A stretch of DNA of 64,000 nt, from positions 832,911-896,910 of the forward strand of contig NZ_ML769301.1 in assembly GCF_009720385.1 (NCBI RefSeq). Direction: 5' to 3'. This DNA comes from Catellatospora vulcania. GTDB lineage: Bacteria; Actinomycetota; Actinomycetes; Mycobacteriales; Micromonosporaceae. How positions within the stretch are numbered: the stretch's first letter is position 1; the number at the start of each line of letters is the position of its first letter. This document shows, piece after piece, positions 1 through 8,239 of the stretch. The translations under genes and the position numbers were made by a program. The notes under the pieces are model-generated. The model did not search any database. It worked only from the letters and a program-made list of their open reading frames with translations, and was not told where the DNA came from.

Positions 1-849
1 GTTGGCGTGGTTCACGTGCGTGTGGATCGCCAGGTTGACGCCGCGCCGGCGGGCGGTGCGGGCGACCCGCTCCAGGCCCTCGACGACCTCGGGCTGCAGC
101 CAGTGCTGGGGCAGGCCCATCAGCGCCTTGGTGGCCAGCCGGATGTCGCGGATGGTGTCGATCTCCAGCAGGCGCATCAGGTACGACTCGAGGTTCTTCC
201 ACGGCACGTTGGCCACGTCGCCGCCGGAGACGACGACGTCGCGTACGCCCGGGTGGGCCTTGAGGTAGGCGATGTGCGCGTCGTAGCGGTCGACGGGCTT
301 GAGGGTCAGCTTGAGCTTCTCGACCGCCGGGGTGGAGTTGCCGACCAGGTCCATGCGCGTGCAGTGGCCGCAGTACTGCGGGCAGGTGGACAGCAGCTCA
401 GCGAGCACCTTGGTGGGGTAGCGGTGGGTGAGGCCCTCGGCGACCCACATGTCGTGCTCGTGCAGGCTGTCGCGGCTCGCGTGCGGGTGGCTGGCCCACT
501 CGGTGAGCCGGTCGGAGGCGACCGGGATCATGTAGCGCCGCACCGGGTCGGCGTAGAACGCCTCGGTGGTCAGCTCTTCCCGCGCCATCGTGTTGATCAT
601 CTGCGGCGGGACCAGCATCGACATCGTGGCCAGAGCCTTCTGGTCGGCCTCGAGGTCGGCGTAGAAGCGCTCGTCGACGGTGTCGCCGAGCACGGCGCGC
701 AGCTGCTTGATGTTCTTGATGCAGTTGACGCGCTGCCACTGCGCGGACTCCCACTGCGCGAGGGTGACGTCGCGCCAGCCCGGGAACCGGGTCCAGTCCG
801 GTTCGATCAGCTCTACGCGGCGGTACTCGTAGGGTTGCCCAGCGTTCAT
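1..849 (-). CDS. kamA: Lysine 2,3-aminomutase, 5' part (partial at window edge)
   Basis: Radical-SAM, PLP-dependent enzyme converting L-lysine to beta-lysine, the first step of the aminomutase route of lysine breakdown. The 283 visible residues start at an ATG preceded by AAAGGAGAGG and run off the left edge. The radical-SAM cluster motif CPQYCGHC (CxxxCxxC) is at residues 156-163, and the VVVSGGDV glycine-rich SAM strand follows. It is divergent from the kdd-kamDE operon with a 152-base shared promoter region. The surrounding pathway genes make lysine the likely substrate rather than glutamate (EAM) or the EF-P lysine (EpmB). The C-terminal part is outside the window. Confidence 0.9.
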   Translation of the reverse strand, partial: MNAGQPYEYRRVELIEPDWTRFPGWRDVTLAQWESAQWQRVNCIKNIKQLRAVLGDTVDERFYADLEADQKALATMSMLVPPQMINTMAREELTTEAFYADPVRRYMIPVASDRLTEWASHPHASRDSLHEHDMWVAEGLTHRYPTKVLAELLSTCPQYCGHCTRMDLVGNSTPAVEKLKLTLKPVDRYDAHIAYLKAHPGVRDVVVSGGDVANVPWKNLESYLMRLLEIDTIRDIRLATKALMGLPQHWLQPEVVEGLERVARTARRRGVNLAIHTHVNHAN

Positions 850-1001
850 CGGTGGCCTCTCCTTTGCGGTCCCGTTGACCATACTGGAAGTTCTTCGGCC
901 TACCAACTAGTCTGCCGTAGAATTTCCCGCACAGCTCAAATCTAACCGCAATATTGGTTTTGATCTCGCGGGTGCACTTCACTTTTTAGGAGAACCGGAC
1001 A
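850..1001. promoter_or_regulatory. Divergent promoter region kamA / kdd
   Basis: A comparatively AT-rich 152-base spacer between two divergent lysine-pathway genes. It carries a ribosome binding site on each side (GGAGAGG for kamA, TTTTTAGGAGAA for kdd). A short inverted repeat, AACC-N8-GGTT, lies at 944-959. I see no riboswitch fold. Shared regulation of both transcripts is an inference from the layout. Confidence 0.5.
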
Positions 1002-2066
1002 ATGACGTCACCGATCGGCCTGCACCGGGTCCTGGAACCGAGCGGCGTATTGCCCCAGGCAGCGCTTCGCTTGGACAATTCAGCCGAAATCGGAGCGGAC
1101 GAGGTGCGTGTCGCCGTCGAGCGGCTCAACCTCGACGCGGCGAGCTTCCGGCAGCTGGCCACCAAGCACGACGGCGACGGTGCGGCGGTGCGCGCCGAGG
1201 TTCTGGAGATCATCGGCGCCCGCGGCAAGATGCAGAACCCGGTCACCGGGTCCGGCGGCATGCTGATCGGCACCGTCGAGGCCGTCGGCCCGCAGTCGCC
1301 GCTCGGCCTCAGGGTCGGCGACAAGGTCGCCACCCTGGTCTCCCTCACGCTGACCCCGCTGTCGATCACCGACGGCCTCAAGCACTGGGACGGCGGCAGC
1401 GAGCAGGTGCCCTGCGAGGGCCACGCGATCCTGTTCGCCCGCTCCATCGCCGCGGTGCTGCCCGGTGACCTGGACCCCGAGCTGGCCCTGGCCGTGATGG
1501 ACGTGTGCGGCGCACCCGCGCTGACCGCCCGGGTCGTGGCGAAGTACGACAGCCCGACCGTCGCCGTGATCGGCGGCGCGGGCAAGAGCGGCTCCCTGTC
1601 CCTGGCCGCCGCGAAGGCCGCCGGAGCGAGCCGCACCGTCGGCGTCGTCCCTGTCGAGCGTGAGCGCGCCATGCTGGAGTCTGCGGGCCTGGCCGACGTG
1701 GTCGCGCTGGCCGACGCCCGCAACCCGGTGGCCCTGGCCGAGGCGGTCGAGGCGGCGCTCGGCGGGAGGGCCGCGGATGTGACCGTGGTCTGCGTGGACG
1801 TGCCCGGCTGCGAGCACGGCGCGATCCTGTCGACCGCCGACGGCGGCACGGTGATCTTCTTCTCGATGGCGACGAGCTTCGCGGCTGCGGCACTCGGCGC
1901 GGAGGGCCTGGCCGCCGACGTGACGATGCTGGTCGGCAACGGGTACGTGCCCGGCCACGCGGCGTACGCGCTGGATCTGCTGCGGCAGGTGCCCGCGGTG
2001 CGGGAACTGTTCGAGTCCCGTCTGCACCACGAGGCCTCGCGGGCCACGTCCGGCACGGCAGACTGA
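1002..2066 (+). CDS. kdd: L-erythro-3,5-diaminohexanoate dehydrogenase
   Basis: NAD-dependent oxidative deamination of 3,5-diaminohexanoate to 5-amino-3-oxohexanoate, the step after lysine 5,6-aminomutase acts on beta-lysine. The 354-residue product has a zinc-free MDR-like layout with a Rossmann glycine motif VIGGAGKSG at about residues 189-197 and an early KMQNPVTGSGGM stretch characteristic of Kdd. The ATG has a clear AGGAGAA ribosome binding site. It is the first gene of a tight plus-strand operon ending at about 7657. Length and neighbours agree with Kdd of lysine-fermenting anaerobes. Confidence 0.88.
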   Translation: MTSPIGLHRVLEPSGVLPQAALRLDNSAEIGADEVRVAVERLNLDAASFRQLATKHDGDGAAVRAEVLEIIGARGKMQNPVTGSGGMLIGTVEAVGPQSPLGLRVGDKVATLVSLTLTPLSITDGLKHWDGGSEQVPCEGHAILFARSIAAVLPGDLDPELALAVMDVCGAPALTARVVAKYDSPTVAVIGGAGKSGSLSLAAAKAAGASRTVGVVPVERERAMLESAGLADVVALADARNPVALAEAVEAALGGRAADVTVVCVDVPGCEHGAILSTADGGTVIFFSMATSFAAAALGAEGLAADVTMLVGNGYVPGHAAYALDLLRQVPAVRELFESRLHHEASRATSGTAD

Positions 2067-2070
2067 CGTA

Positions 2071-3615
2071 ATGCAGATCTCCGCCTTGCCGGCCGAGCGC
2101 ACCACGCTCTGGCACAACGCCGTCGTCCGCAGCCCCGCCGACCCGGGCGCCACGGCACTGCTCACCCGCGGCCAGCACCTCGTGTGGCTCGGGCCGCTCG
2201 CCGACGCCCCCACCGCCGACCTGCGGGTCGACCTGGGCGGGGCCCTGGTCACCCCGGCGTTCGTCGACGCGCACGTGCACGCCACCGACACCGGCCTGGC
2301 CCTGGCCGGGCTGGACCTGTCCTCGGTACGCAGCGCGACGGAGCTGCTCAAGGCCGTCGCCGAGTTCGCCTCCGGGATGGGCCCGGAGGCCGTCGTGCTC
2401 GGGCACGGCTTCGACGAGAGCACCTGGGGCGCCGCGCAGACCCCGCCGACCGCGGCCGAGCTGGACCGGGCCGCGGGCGGGCGCAGCGTGTACCTGTCCC
2501 AGGCGTCGATCCACTCCGCGCTGGTCTCCTCCGACCTGCTGGCCATGGCCGTCGAGGCCCCCGGCTACGACGAATCGGGCTGGGTGCGCCGCGACGCGCA
2601 CCACGTGGTGCGGGCGGCCGCGTTCGGGCAGATCACCATCGTGCAGCGGCGCGACGCGCAGATGCGGATGCTGCGCCACGCCGCATCGCTGGGCATCGCG
2701 GCGGTGCACGAGTGCGGCGGGCCCGGCACGTCCAGCGAGGACGACTTCACTGAGCTGCTGCGCCTGTCCGGGCAGGGTCTGCCGGAGGTGTACGGGTTCT
2801 GGGGCGAGCTGATGGGCGCGGCCAAGGCCCGGGAGCTGGGTGCGGTCGGCGCGGGCGGCGACCTGTACGCCGACGGCGCGCTCGGTTCGCGCACAGCCCA
2901 CCTCGGCGAGGACTACCTCGACGGCGAGCGCGGCTGCGGGCACGGGTACGTGACCGCCGAGCAGGTGCGCGATCACCTGATCGACTGCCACCGGCACCGC
3001 ATGCAGGGCGGCTTCCACGCCATCGGCGACGCGGCCATCTCGACGGTGGTGGCCGGGTTCGCGGCCGCAGACGAGGTGCTGGGCACCGACGCGCTCCGCG
3101 ACGCCCGGCACCGGGTCGAGCACGCCGAGATCATGGACAAGCGGCTGATCGCCGCGTTCGTGGAGTACGGCATCGTCGCCTCGATGCAGCCGGCGTTCGA
3201 CCGCCTGTGGGGCGGCGAGCACCAGATGTACGCCCAGCGGCTCGGCGTGGCCCGCAGTCTGGCGTCGAACCCGATGGGTCAGATGCACAACACGGGCGTG
3301 GCGCTGGCGTTCGGGTCGGACAGCCCGGTGACGCCGCTGGACCCGTGGGGCAGCGTCCGGGCCGCGATGCAGCACTTCAACACCCATCAGCGGATGAGCG
3401 CGAAGTCGGCGTTCGCGGCGCACACCCGCGGCGGCTGGCGGGCGGTGCACAAGGATGCCGAGGGCGTGCTCGTGCCCGGCGCCGCGGCGACGTTCGCGGT
3501 GTGGCGTACCCCGGCCGGGTTGTCCGGCACCCTTCCCAGTCTTGAGCAGCACGACGAGCTGCCGGTCTGTGTCCGTACCGTCCTGCGTGGAGAAACGATC
3601 TATGAGCAGCAATAA
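2071..3615 (+). CDS. YtcJ-type metal-dependent amidohydrolase
   Basis: Amidohydrolase family 3 protein, 514 residues. Visible signatures are the metal-binding DAHVHATD near residue 66, YADGALGSRTAHL, HAIGDAAI, HRVEHAEIMD and the late FGSDSPVTPLDPW. The family hydrolyses amide or imine bonds of varied small molecules, and the substrate cannot be read from sequence. It starts four bases after kdd and its last codons overlap the start of kamD by 14 bases, so it is translationally embedded in a lysine operon. It is not part of the known pathway. It may deacylate an N-acyl or lactam form of a lysine-derived intermediate, but this is only inference. Confidence 0.8.
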   Translation: MQISALPAERTTLWHNAVVRSPADPGATALLTRGQHLVWLGPLADAPTADLRVDLGGALVTPAFVDAHVHATDTGLALAGLDLSSVRSATELLKAVAEFASGMGPEAVVLGHGFDESTWGAAQTPPTAAELDRAAGGRSVYLSQASIHSALVSSDLLAMAVEAPGYDESGWVRRDAHHVVRAAAFGQITIVQRRDAQMRMLRHAASLGIAAVHECGGPGTSSEDDFTELLRLSGQGLPEVYGFWGELMGAAKARELGAVGAGGDLYADGALGSRTAHLGEDYLDGERGCGHGYVTAEQVRDHLIDCHRHRMQGGFHAIGDAAISTVVAGFAAADEVLGTDALRDARHRVEHAEIMDKRLIAAFVEYGIVASMQPAFDRLWGGEHQMYAQRLGVARSLASNPMGQMHNTGVALAFGSDSPVTPLDPWGSVRAAMQHFNTHQRMSAKSAFAAHTRGGWRAVHKDAEGVLVPGAAATFAVWRTPAGLSGTLPSLEQHDELPVCVRTVLRGETIYEQQ

Positions 3616-5191
3616 ACTCGGTCTCGACCCGGCGCTGGTGCACCGGGCCCGGGCGCTGGCCGCCAAGGCCGGGCGGCCCGTGGTGGACATGGCGCAGTCG
3701 CACACCACCGTCTCGGTGGAGCGGGCGGTGCTGCGGCTGGCCGGGGTCACCGGCGCCGACCCCGACGGCATCCCGTGGGTGAACCGCCTGGTGGACGCGG
3801 TGCGCAACGACGTCGGCCTCGGCCACGGCGTGGCGCTGCCGGTGTTCCACGCCCTCGCCGAGCACGGCCTGGAGCCGACCCCGGCGGAGCTGACGCTGCT
3901 GGCGCAGAAGGCCGCGTCCGGCTCGGTGCGCTTCGACCTGCCCACCGGCAAGGCCGTCACCGCGGCGAAGAAGGCCTCCCGCCGCCAGGTCGCCGCCGGG
4001 ATCAAGCAGATCGACCGCAACCGCGCCGACCGCGACAAGATGATCAAGCGGTACGGCGACCCGAAGCAGCGCCCCTGGATCTACCTGATCGTGGCCACCG
4101 GCGACATCTACGAGGACATCCCGCAGGCGCAGGCCGCGGCCCGCGCGGGGGCCGACGTCATCGCGGTGATCCGCTCCACCGGGCAGTCGCTGCTGGACTA
4201 CGTGCCCGAGGGCGCGACCCGGGAGGGCTTCGCGGGCACGTACGCCACGCAGGAGAACTTCCGGCTCATGCGGGCCGCGCTGGACGAGTCCAGCAGGGAG
4301 CTGGGCCGCTACGTCCGGCTGACCAACTACGCCTCCGGCCTGTGCATGCCCGAGATCGCCACCCTGGCCGGGCTGCAGCGCCTGGACATGATGCTCAACG
4401 ACTCCATGTACGGCATCCTGTTCCGCGACATCAACCCGATCCGCACGTTCGTGGACCAGCGGTTCTCCCGCCAGATCCACGCCCGCGCCGGGATCATCAT
4501 CAACACCGGCGAGGACAACTACCTCACCACCGCCGACGCGGTCGAGGCCGCGCACACCGTCACCGTGTCGCAGCTGCTCAACGAGTACTTCGCGCACGAG
4601 GCCGGGCTCGCGGACTGGCAGCTCGGGCTGGGGCACGCGTTCGAGATCAATCCGGAGCTGCCGGAGTCGTTCCGCCTCGAACTGGCCCACGCGCTGCTGG
4701 CCCGGGAGCTGTTCCCGGACGCGCCGCTCAAGTGGATGCCGCCGACCAAGCACATGACCGGCGACGTGTTCCGCGGCAACCTGCTCGACGGGTTCTTCAA
4801 CCTGGTCGGCGCGCTGACCGGGCAGGGCATCCTGCTCGTCGGCATGATGACCGAGGCCGTCGTCACGCCCTGGCTGTCCGACCGCGACATCGCCCTGCAG
4901 AACGTGCGCTACGTGCTCGGCGCGGCCGGCAACCTGCACGAGGACTTCGTGCCCGCCCCGGACGGCTTCATCCAGCGCCGCGCCCACCAGGTCCTCGACG
5001 AGGCCATCGACCTGCTGGAGAAGATCGAGGACGACACCCTGCTCAACGCGATCGCCGACGGCACGTTCGGGATCATGAAGCGGCCCGCGCACCGCGGCAA
5101 GGGCCTGGACGGCGTCGCCAAGCACGACGACGGCTACTACAACCCGGCCACCGAGATCCTGGAGGCCCCGGCCAAGGAGGAGCAGCAGTGA
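3602..5191 (+). CDS. kamD: Lysine 5,6-aminomutase alpha subunit
   Basis: Large subunit of the adenosylcobalamin- and PLP-dependent mutase that moves the terminal amino group of beta-lysine from C6 to C5. The 529-residue product, from an ATG overlapping the amidohydrolase stop, has the expected length and conserved stretches such as STGQSLLDYVPEGATREGF and MLNDSMYGILFRDIN. An upstream in-frame extension to 3455 is rejected because it reads through the amidohydrolase and has no ribosome binding site. Its stop overlaps the GTG of kamE, which supports coupled translation of the two subunits. Confidence 0.92.
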   Translation: MSSNKLGLDPALVHRARALAAKAGRPVVDMAQSHTTVSVERAVLRLAGVTGADPDGIPWVNRLVDAVRNDVGLGHGVALPVFHALAEHGLEPTPAELTLLAQKAASGSVRFDLPTGKAVTAAKKASRRQVAAGIKQIDRNRADRDKMIKRYGDPKQRPWIYLIVATGDIYEDIPQAQAAARAGADVIAVIRSTGQSLLDYVPEGATREGFAGTYATQENFRLMRAALDESSRELGRYVRLTNYASGLCMPEIATLAGLQRLDMMLNDSMYGILFRDINPIRTFVDQRFSRQIHARAGIIINTGEDNYLTTADAVEAAHTVTVSQLLNEYFAHEAGLADWQLGLGHAFEINPELPESFRLELAHALLARELFPDAPLKWMPPTKHMTGDVFRGNLLDGFFNLVGALTGQGILLVGMMTEAVVTPWLSDRDIALQNVRYVLGAAGNLHEDFVPAPDGFIQRRAHQVLDEAIDLLEKIEDDTLLNAIADGTFGIMKRPAHRGKGLDGVAKHDDGYYNPATEILEAPAKEEQQ

Positions 5192-5949
5192 AGACGGTCG
5201 TCCGCCCGTACGGCGACACCACCGGCGACGGCATGACCCAGGTCAGCTTCACCCTGCCGCTGCCGCACGACAAGAAGGCCGAAGGCGCCGCGCTCCAGCT
5301 CGCCGCGAAGATGGGCCTGGAGCCGGCGATGCTGGTCCACGCCAAGCAGATGGGCGACGGGTTCACCTTCTTCGTCATCTACGGCAGCGTCCGGCACCTG
5401 GTCGAACTCGACAAGGTCGTGGTCGTCGAGCGCGACTTCCCGCTGCTGACCGCGAAAGAGGTCAACACGGTCGTCAAGCAGAAGATGCGCCGCAAGCTGT
5501 CCGTGGTCGGGGCGTGCATCGGCACCGACGCGCACACCGTCGGCATCGACGCGATCCTCAACCTCAAGGGCATCGCCGGCGAGAAGGGCCTGGAGTACTA
5601 CCGCGAGCTGAAAGTCGTCAACCTGGGCGCGCAGATCACGGTGCCCGAGCTGGTCGCCGCCGCGAAGGCGGAGAAGGCCGACGCGGTGCTGGTCTCGCAG
5701 GTCGTCACCCAGCGCGACGCGCACCTGCACAACACCCGCGAGATGTCGGCGGCGTTCCGCGAGGCGCTGCCCGCCGACAAGCGGCCGCTGCTGATCGTCG
5801 GCGGCCCGCGCTTCGACGAGCTGATGACCGACGAGCTCGGCGTGGACCGGATCTTCGGCCGCGGCACCACCCCGCGCGAGGTGGCCAGCTACCTGGTCCA
5901 CGCGCTGATCACCGAGAAGGCCGAGCGGAAGAAGGCAGTGGCGGCATGA
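5188..5949 (+). CDS. kamE: Lysine 5,6-aminomutase beta subunit (cobalamin-binding)
   Basis: Small subunit carrying the cobalamin and the PLP lysine. In the 253-residue product the base-off cobalamin motif DxHxxG appears as DAHTVG, with its His at residue 116. A lysine 11 residues later (Lys127, in NLKG) has the same spacing as the cobalt-ligand His and PLP-binding Lys described for the clostridial enzyme. The GTG start overlaps the kamD stop, and the stop overlaps the next ATG. All key residues are present, so the enzyme should be functional if adenosylcobalamin is available. Confidence 0.92.
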   Translation: MKTVVRPYGDTTGDGMTQVSFTLPLPHDKKAEGAALQLAAKMGLEPAMLVHAKQMGDGFTFFVIYGSVRHLVELDKVVVVERDFPLLTAKEVNTVVKQKMRRKLSVVGACIGTDAHTVGIDAILNLKGIAGEKGLEYYRELKVVNLGAQITVPELVAAAKAEKADAVLVSQVVTQRDAHLHNTREMSAAFREALPADKRPLLIVGGPRFDELMTDELGVDRIFGRGTTPREVASYLVHALITEKAERKKAVAA

Positions 5950-6326
5950 GCGTCGGATTCACGGTCACGCACCGGAAGTACGTGCCGTACAGCCACGCCC
6001 ACTACGCGGGCAACCTCGTCGACGGGGCGTACGCCCTGGCCGCGTTCGGCGACGTCGCGACCGAGGTGTGCATCCAGCTCGACGGCGACGAAGGCCTGTT
6101 CGCCTCGTACTCCGACGTGCAGTTCAAGGCCCCGATGCGGGCCGGGGACGTGCTGGAGATCGTCGCGACGGTGGCCCGGATGGGCACCCGCAGCCGCACC
6201 ATCGACTTCGAAGCGCGGGTCGTGTGCCGGGGACGGCCGGACCGTTCCGAGTCGGCCGCCGAGGTCCTCGACCCGCCGGTCACCGCGGTGACGGCCACCG
6301 GCACCGTGGTGGTCCCGCCCAAGTGA
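5946..6326 (+). CDS. kal: 3-aminobutyryl-CoA ammonia-lyase-like hotdog protein
   Basis: A 126-residue single hotdog-fold protein. The N-terminal VPYSHAHYAGNLVDGAYALAAFGD region and the AGDVLEI strand match the Kal family. Kal removes ammonia from L-3-aminobutyryl-CoA to give crotonyl-CoA late in lysine breakdown. The ATG overlaps the kamE stop (ATGA) and its own stop overlaps the next GTG. A general thioesterase of the same fold is the alternative, but the operon position favours Kal. Confidence 0.82.
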   Translation: MSVGFTVTHRKYVPYSHAHYAGNLVDGAYALAAFGDVATEVCIQLDGDEGLFASYSDVQFKAPMRAGDVLEIVATVARMGTRSRTIDFEARVVCRGRPDRSESAAEVLDPPVTAVTATGTVVVPPK

Positions 6327-7657
6327 GCCTGCTGTGCTGTGTCGACGTCGGGTCGACGTTCACCAAGGCGGCCCTGGTCGACACCGGCAGCGGTGAACTG
6401 GTCGCCACCGGCTCGCACCGCACCACCGTCGGCACCGACGTGCTGCACGGTCTCGACGCGGCCGTGGCGGCGACCGGACGGGCCCCGGACGGGCTGCTGG
6501 TGTGCTCGTCGGCCGGCGGCGGCCTGCGGCTGGCGGTCGTCGGCTACGAGCGCCTGGTGACGGCGCAGGCCGGACACCGGGTCGGGCTGTCGGCGGGGTC
6601 GCGCGTCGTGCACGTCGCCGCGGGCCGCCTCGACCGGGCCGGGCTCGCCGAACTGCGCGCCGCCCGTCCGGACGTGGTGCTGCTGGTCGGCGGCACCGAC
6701 GGCGGCGACACCGAGACGATCACCCACAACGCGACCCGGCTGGCCAACGCTCGCTGGCGCATCCCGACCGTGCTCGCCGGCAACGCCGACTGCCGAGAGC
6801 AGCTCGCCGAGCTGCTCTCCGGCGCGGGCGTGCCGGTCGTGGCGGTCGACAACGTGCTGCCCGCCATCGGCGTGCTCGACCCGGGCCCGGCGCGTGCCGC
6901 GATCCGGCAGGTGTTCCTGCAGCACGTCATCGGCGGCAAGAAGCTGTCCCGCGGGCCGCGGTTCGCCTCGCTCGTGCGGGCCGCGACCCCGGACGCGGTG
7001 CTGTCCGGCGTCGAGCTGCTGGCCGCCCGCGCGGGGGAGGACCTGCTGGTCGTCGACGTCGGCGGGGCCACCACCGACGTGTACTCGGTGCTCACCCCCG
7101 ACGCCGAGCAGCTCGCCGGGGTACGCGACGAGGTCGCCGGGGTGATGTGGGCGGCCCGCACCGTCGAGGGCGACCTCGGCATGCGCTGGTCCGCGCCCGG
7201 TGTCGTGTCCGCCGCCGCCCTGGAGAAGATCATCGGGCCGGACGAGGCCCAGGTCCTGGAACTCGCCGCGGCGGCCCGCGCCGAACATCCTGGCTACGTC
7301 GCCGACGACGGCACCGAACGGGCCGTCGACCAGCGGCTGGCCGAACTCGCGGTCACCGTGGCGCTGCGCCGCCACGCCCGCGGCGAGGCCGTGGTGGCCG
7401 GCGGCCCCCGCCGCGGCGGGCGTGACCTGCGCGCGGTGCGCACCGCGATCGGCTCCGGCGGCGTACTGCGGCACAGCCCGCCCCAGGTCGCCCAGGCCGT
7501 GCTCGGCGCGGGCCTCGGCGACACCGCGGGCGGCTGGCCGCTGCCGCGTGCCCCCCGAACGGCTGTCGACACGTCCTACATTCTGGCCGCCGCGGGACTT
7601 CTCTCGGTGGAACATCCGGACGCCGCGGCGGCGCTGCTCGCGGCTGAGCTGGGCTGA
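6323..7657 (+). CDS. MutL-type aminomutase reactivase / chaperone
   Basis: A 444-residue actin-like ATPase-fold protein of the glutamate-mutase MutL family, with an N-terminal DVGSTFTK phosphate loop and a second GDLLVVDVGGATTDV-like motif near the middle. MutL-like proteins are encoded beside B12-dependent aminomutases and are thought to help exchange damaged cobalamin. Lysine-fermenting bacteria keep such genes (kamB/kamC region) with kamDE. Only this one reactivase gene is visible here. The GTG start overlaps the preceding stop, making it the last gene of the operon. Confidence 0.82.
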   Translation: MSLLCCVDVGSTFTKAALVDTGSGELVATGSHRTTVGTDVLHGLDAAVAATGRAPDGLLVCSSAGGGLRLAVVGYERLVTAQAGHRVGLSAGSRVVHVAAGRLDRAGLAELRAARPDVVLLVGGTDGGDTETITHNATRLANARWRIPTVLAGNADCREQLAELLSGAGVPVVAVDNVLPAIGVLDPGPARAAIRQVFLQHVIGGKKLSRGPRFASLVRAATPDAVLSGVELLAARAGEDLLVVDVGGATTDVYSVLTPDAEQLAGVRDEVAGVMWAARTVEGDLGMRWSAPGVVSAAALEKIIGPDEAQVLELAAAARAEHPGYVADDGTERAVDQRLAELAVTVALRRHARGEAVVAGGPRRGGRDLRAVRTAIGSGGVLRHSPPQVAQAVLGAGLGDTAGGWPLPRAPRTAVDTSYILAAAGLLSVEHPDAAAALLAAELG

Positions 7658-8239
7658 CGTAACGGAATGCGGCGCTCGTCACGGTGGGTGACCACATCGT
7701 GAAATTGACCGTGCGAGGCAGCGCCGGTACCGTCGTGAGGTCCTCCACCGTGCCTGCCGCCGTTCCCCGGCGGGCGTCGCCGATCCGGCGGCGCGGGCGC
7801 GGCAGGCGGCAGCACCGATCAGTAGAAAACGATCGGCCCCGGTTCAGGCACCGGACGCCGATCGGCCCGAAGGTCGAACGCTGACGCCGTAGGAGTTGGG
7901 AGTGCGGGGCGCGGCCTTACCGGCCGCGCCCCGGCCTTTACCACCCGCACCCGCCGCCCCTGCCGCGCGAGCCCCCGAAACCCGCGAGCCCCCGAAACCC
8001 GCGAGCTTCGCCGAGCGGGCTGCAGTTTCGGGGAAAGTGGCGTTATCCCCGCACTTCAACGTGCAGTTTCCCCGAAACTGCACGGCCGCTGCGCTGTGCG
8101 CCCGTCGGGCGCGGGTGTGGGGTGGTGGAAGCGCGTGAGGACGCGCGGGGGCGCTGTGTAGCCTTTGCAGCGGCACCCGGCCGCTGATCTTGGCGCGGGT
8201 GGTGTTCCTGCGCGCCCCGGGCGGCGAAAGATTGGTGAC
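7658..8239. other. 582-base spacer without a convincing gene
   Basis: Two short plus-strand open frames (7684-7884 and 7896-8138) give proline/arginine-rich low-complexity products without family resemblance, so I do not call them genes. The spacer holds a short direct repeat around 7969-8004 (CCCCCGAAACCCGCGAG repeated) and the paired GC-rich hairpin element described separately. It must also contain the lnt promoter. Confidence 0.6.
8021..8083. repeat. Nested inverted repeat upstream of lnt
   Basis: A perfect 16-base inverted pair, TGCAGTTTCGGGGAAA at 8021-8036 and its complement at 8067-8082. The right arm is also half of a tight hairpin of its own: GTGCAGTTTC (8061-8070), a CCC loop, then GAAACTGCAC (8074-8083). 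The right segment can therefore pair locally or with the left arm. It may be a dispersed repeat or a regulatory element in the lnt leader. Confidence 0.7.

Noticed and set aside
1378-4047. An 889-codon open frame on the minus strand
   Set aside because: It lies opposite kdd, the amidohydrolase and kamD and encodes an Arg/His/Pro-rich low-complexity product, the usual mirror frame of high-GC genes.
3377-5125. A 582-codon minus-strand frame opposite kamD
   Set aside because: Val/Leu/Arg-rich shadow with no motif; kamD on the other strand has clear family features.
5188-5949. Alternative: methylmalonyl-CoA mutase small subunit
   Set aside because: The DAHTVG cobalamin motif with a lysine 11 residues later, and its place after kamD, specify the lysine 5,6-aminomutase beta subunit.
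7684-8138. Two short plus-strand frames between the MutL gene and lnt
   Set aside because: Proline/arginine-rich, no recognised family, weak starts, and the second runs through the inverted repeat.
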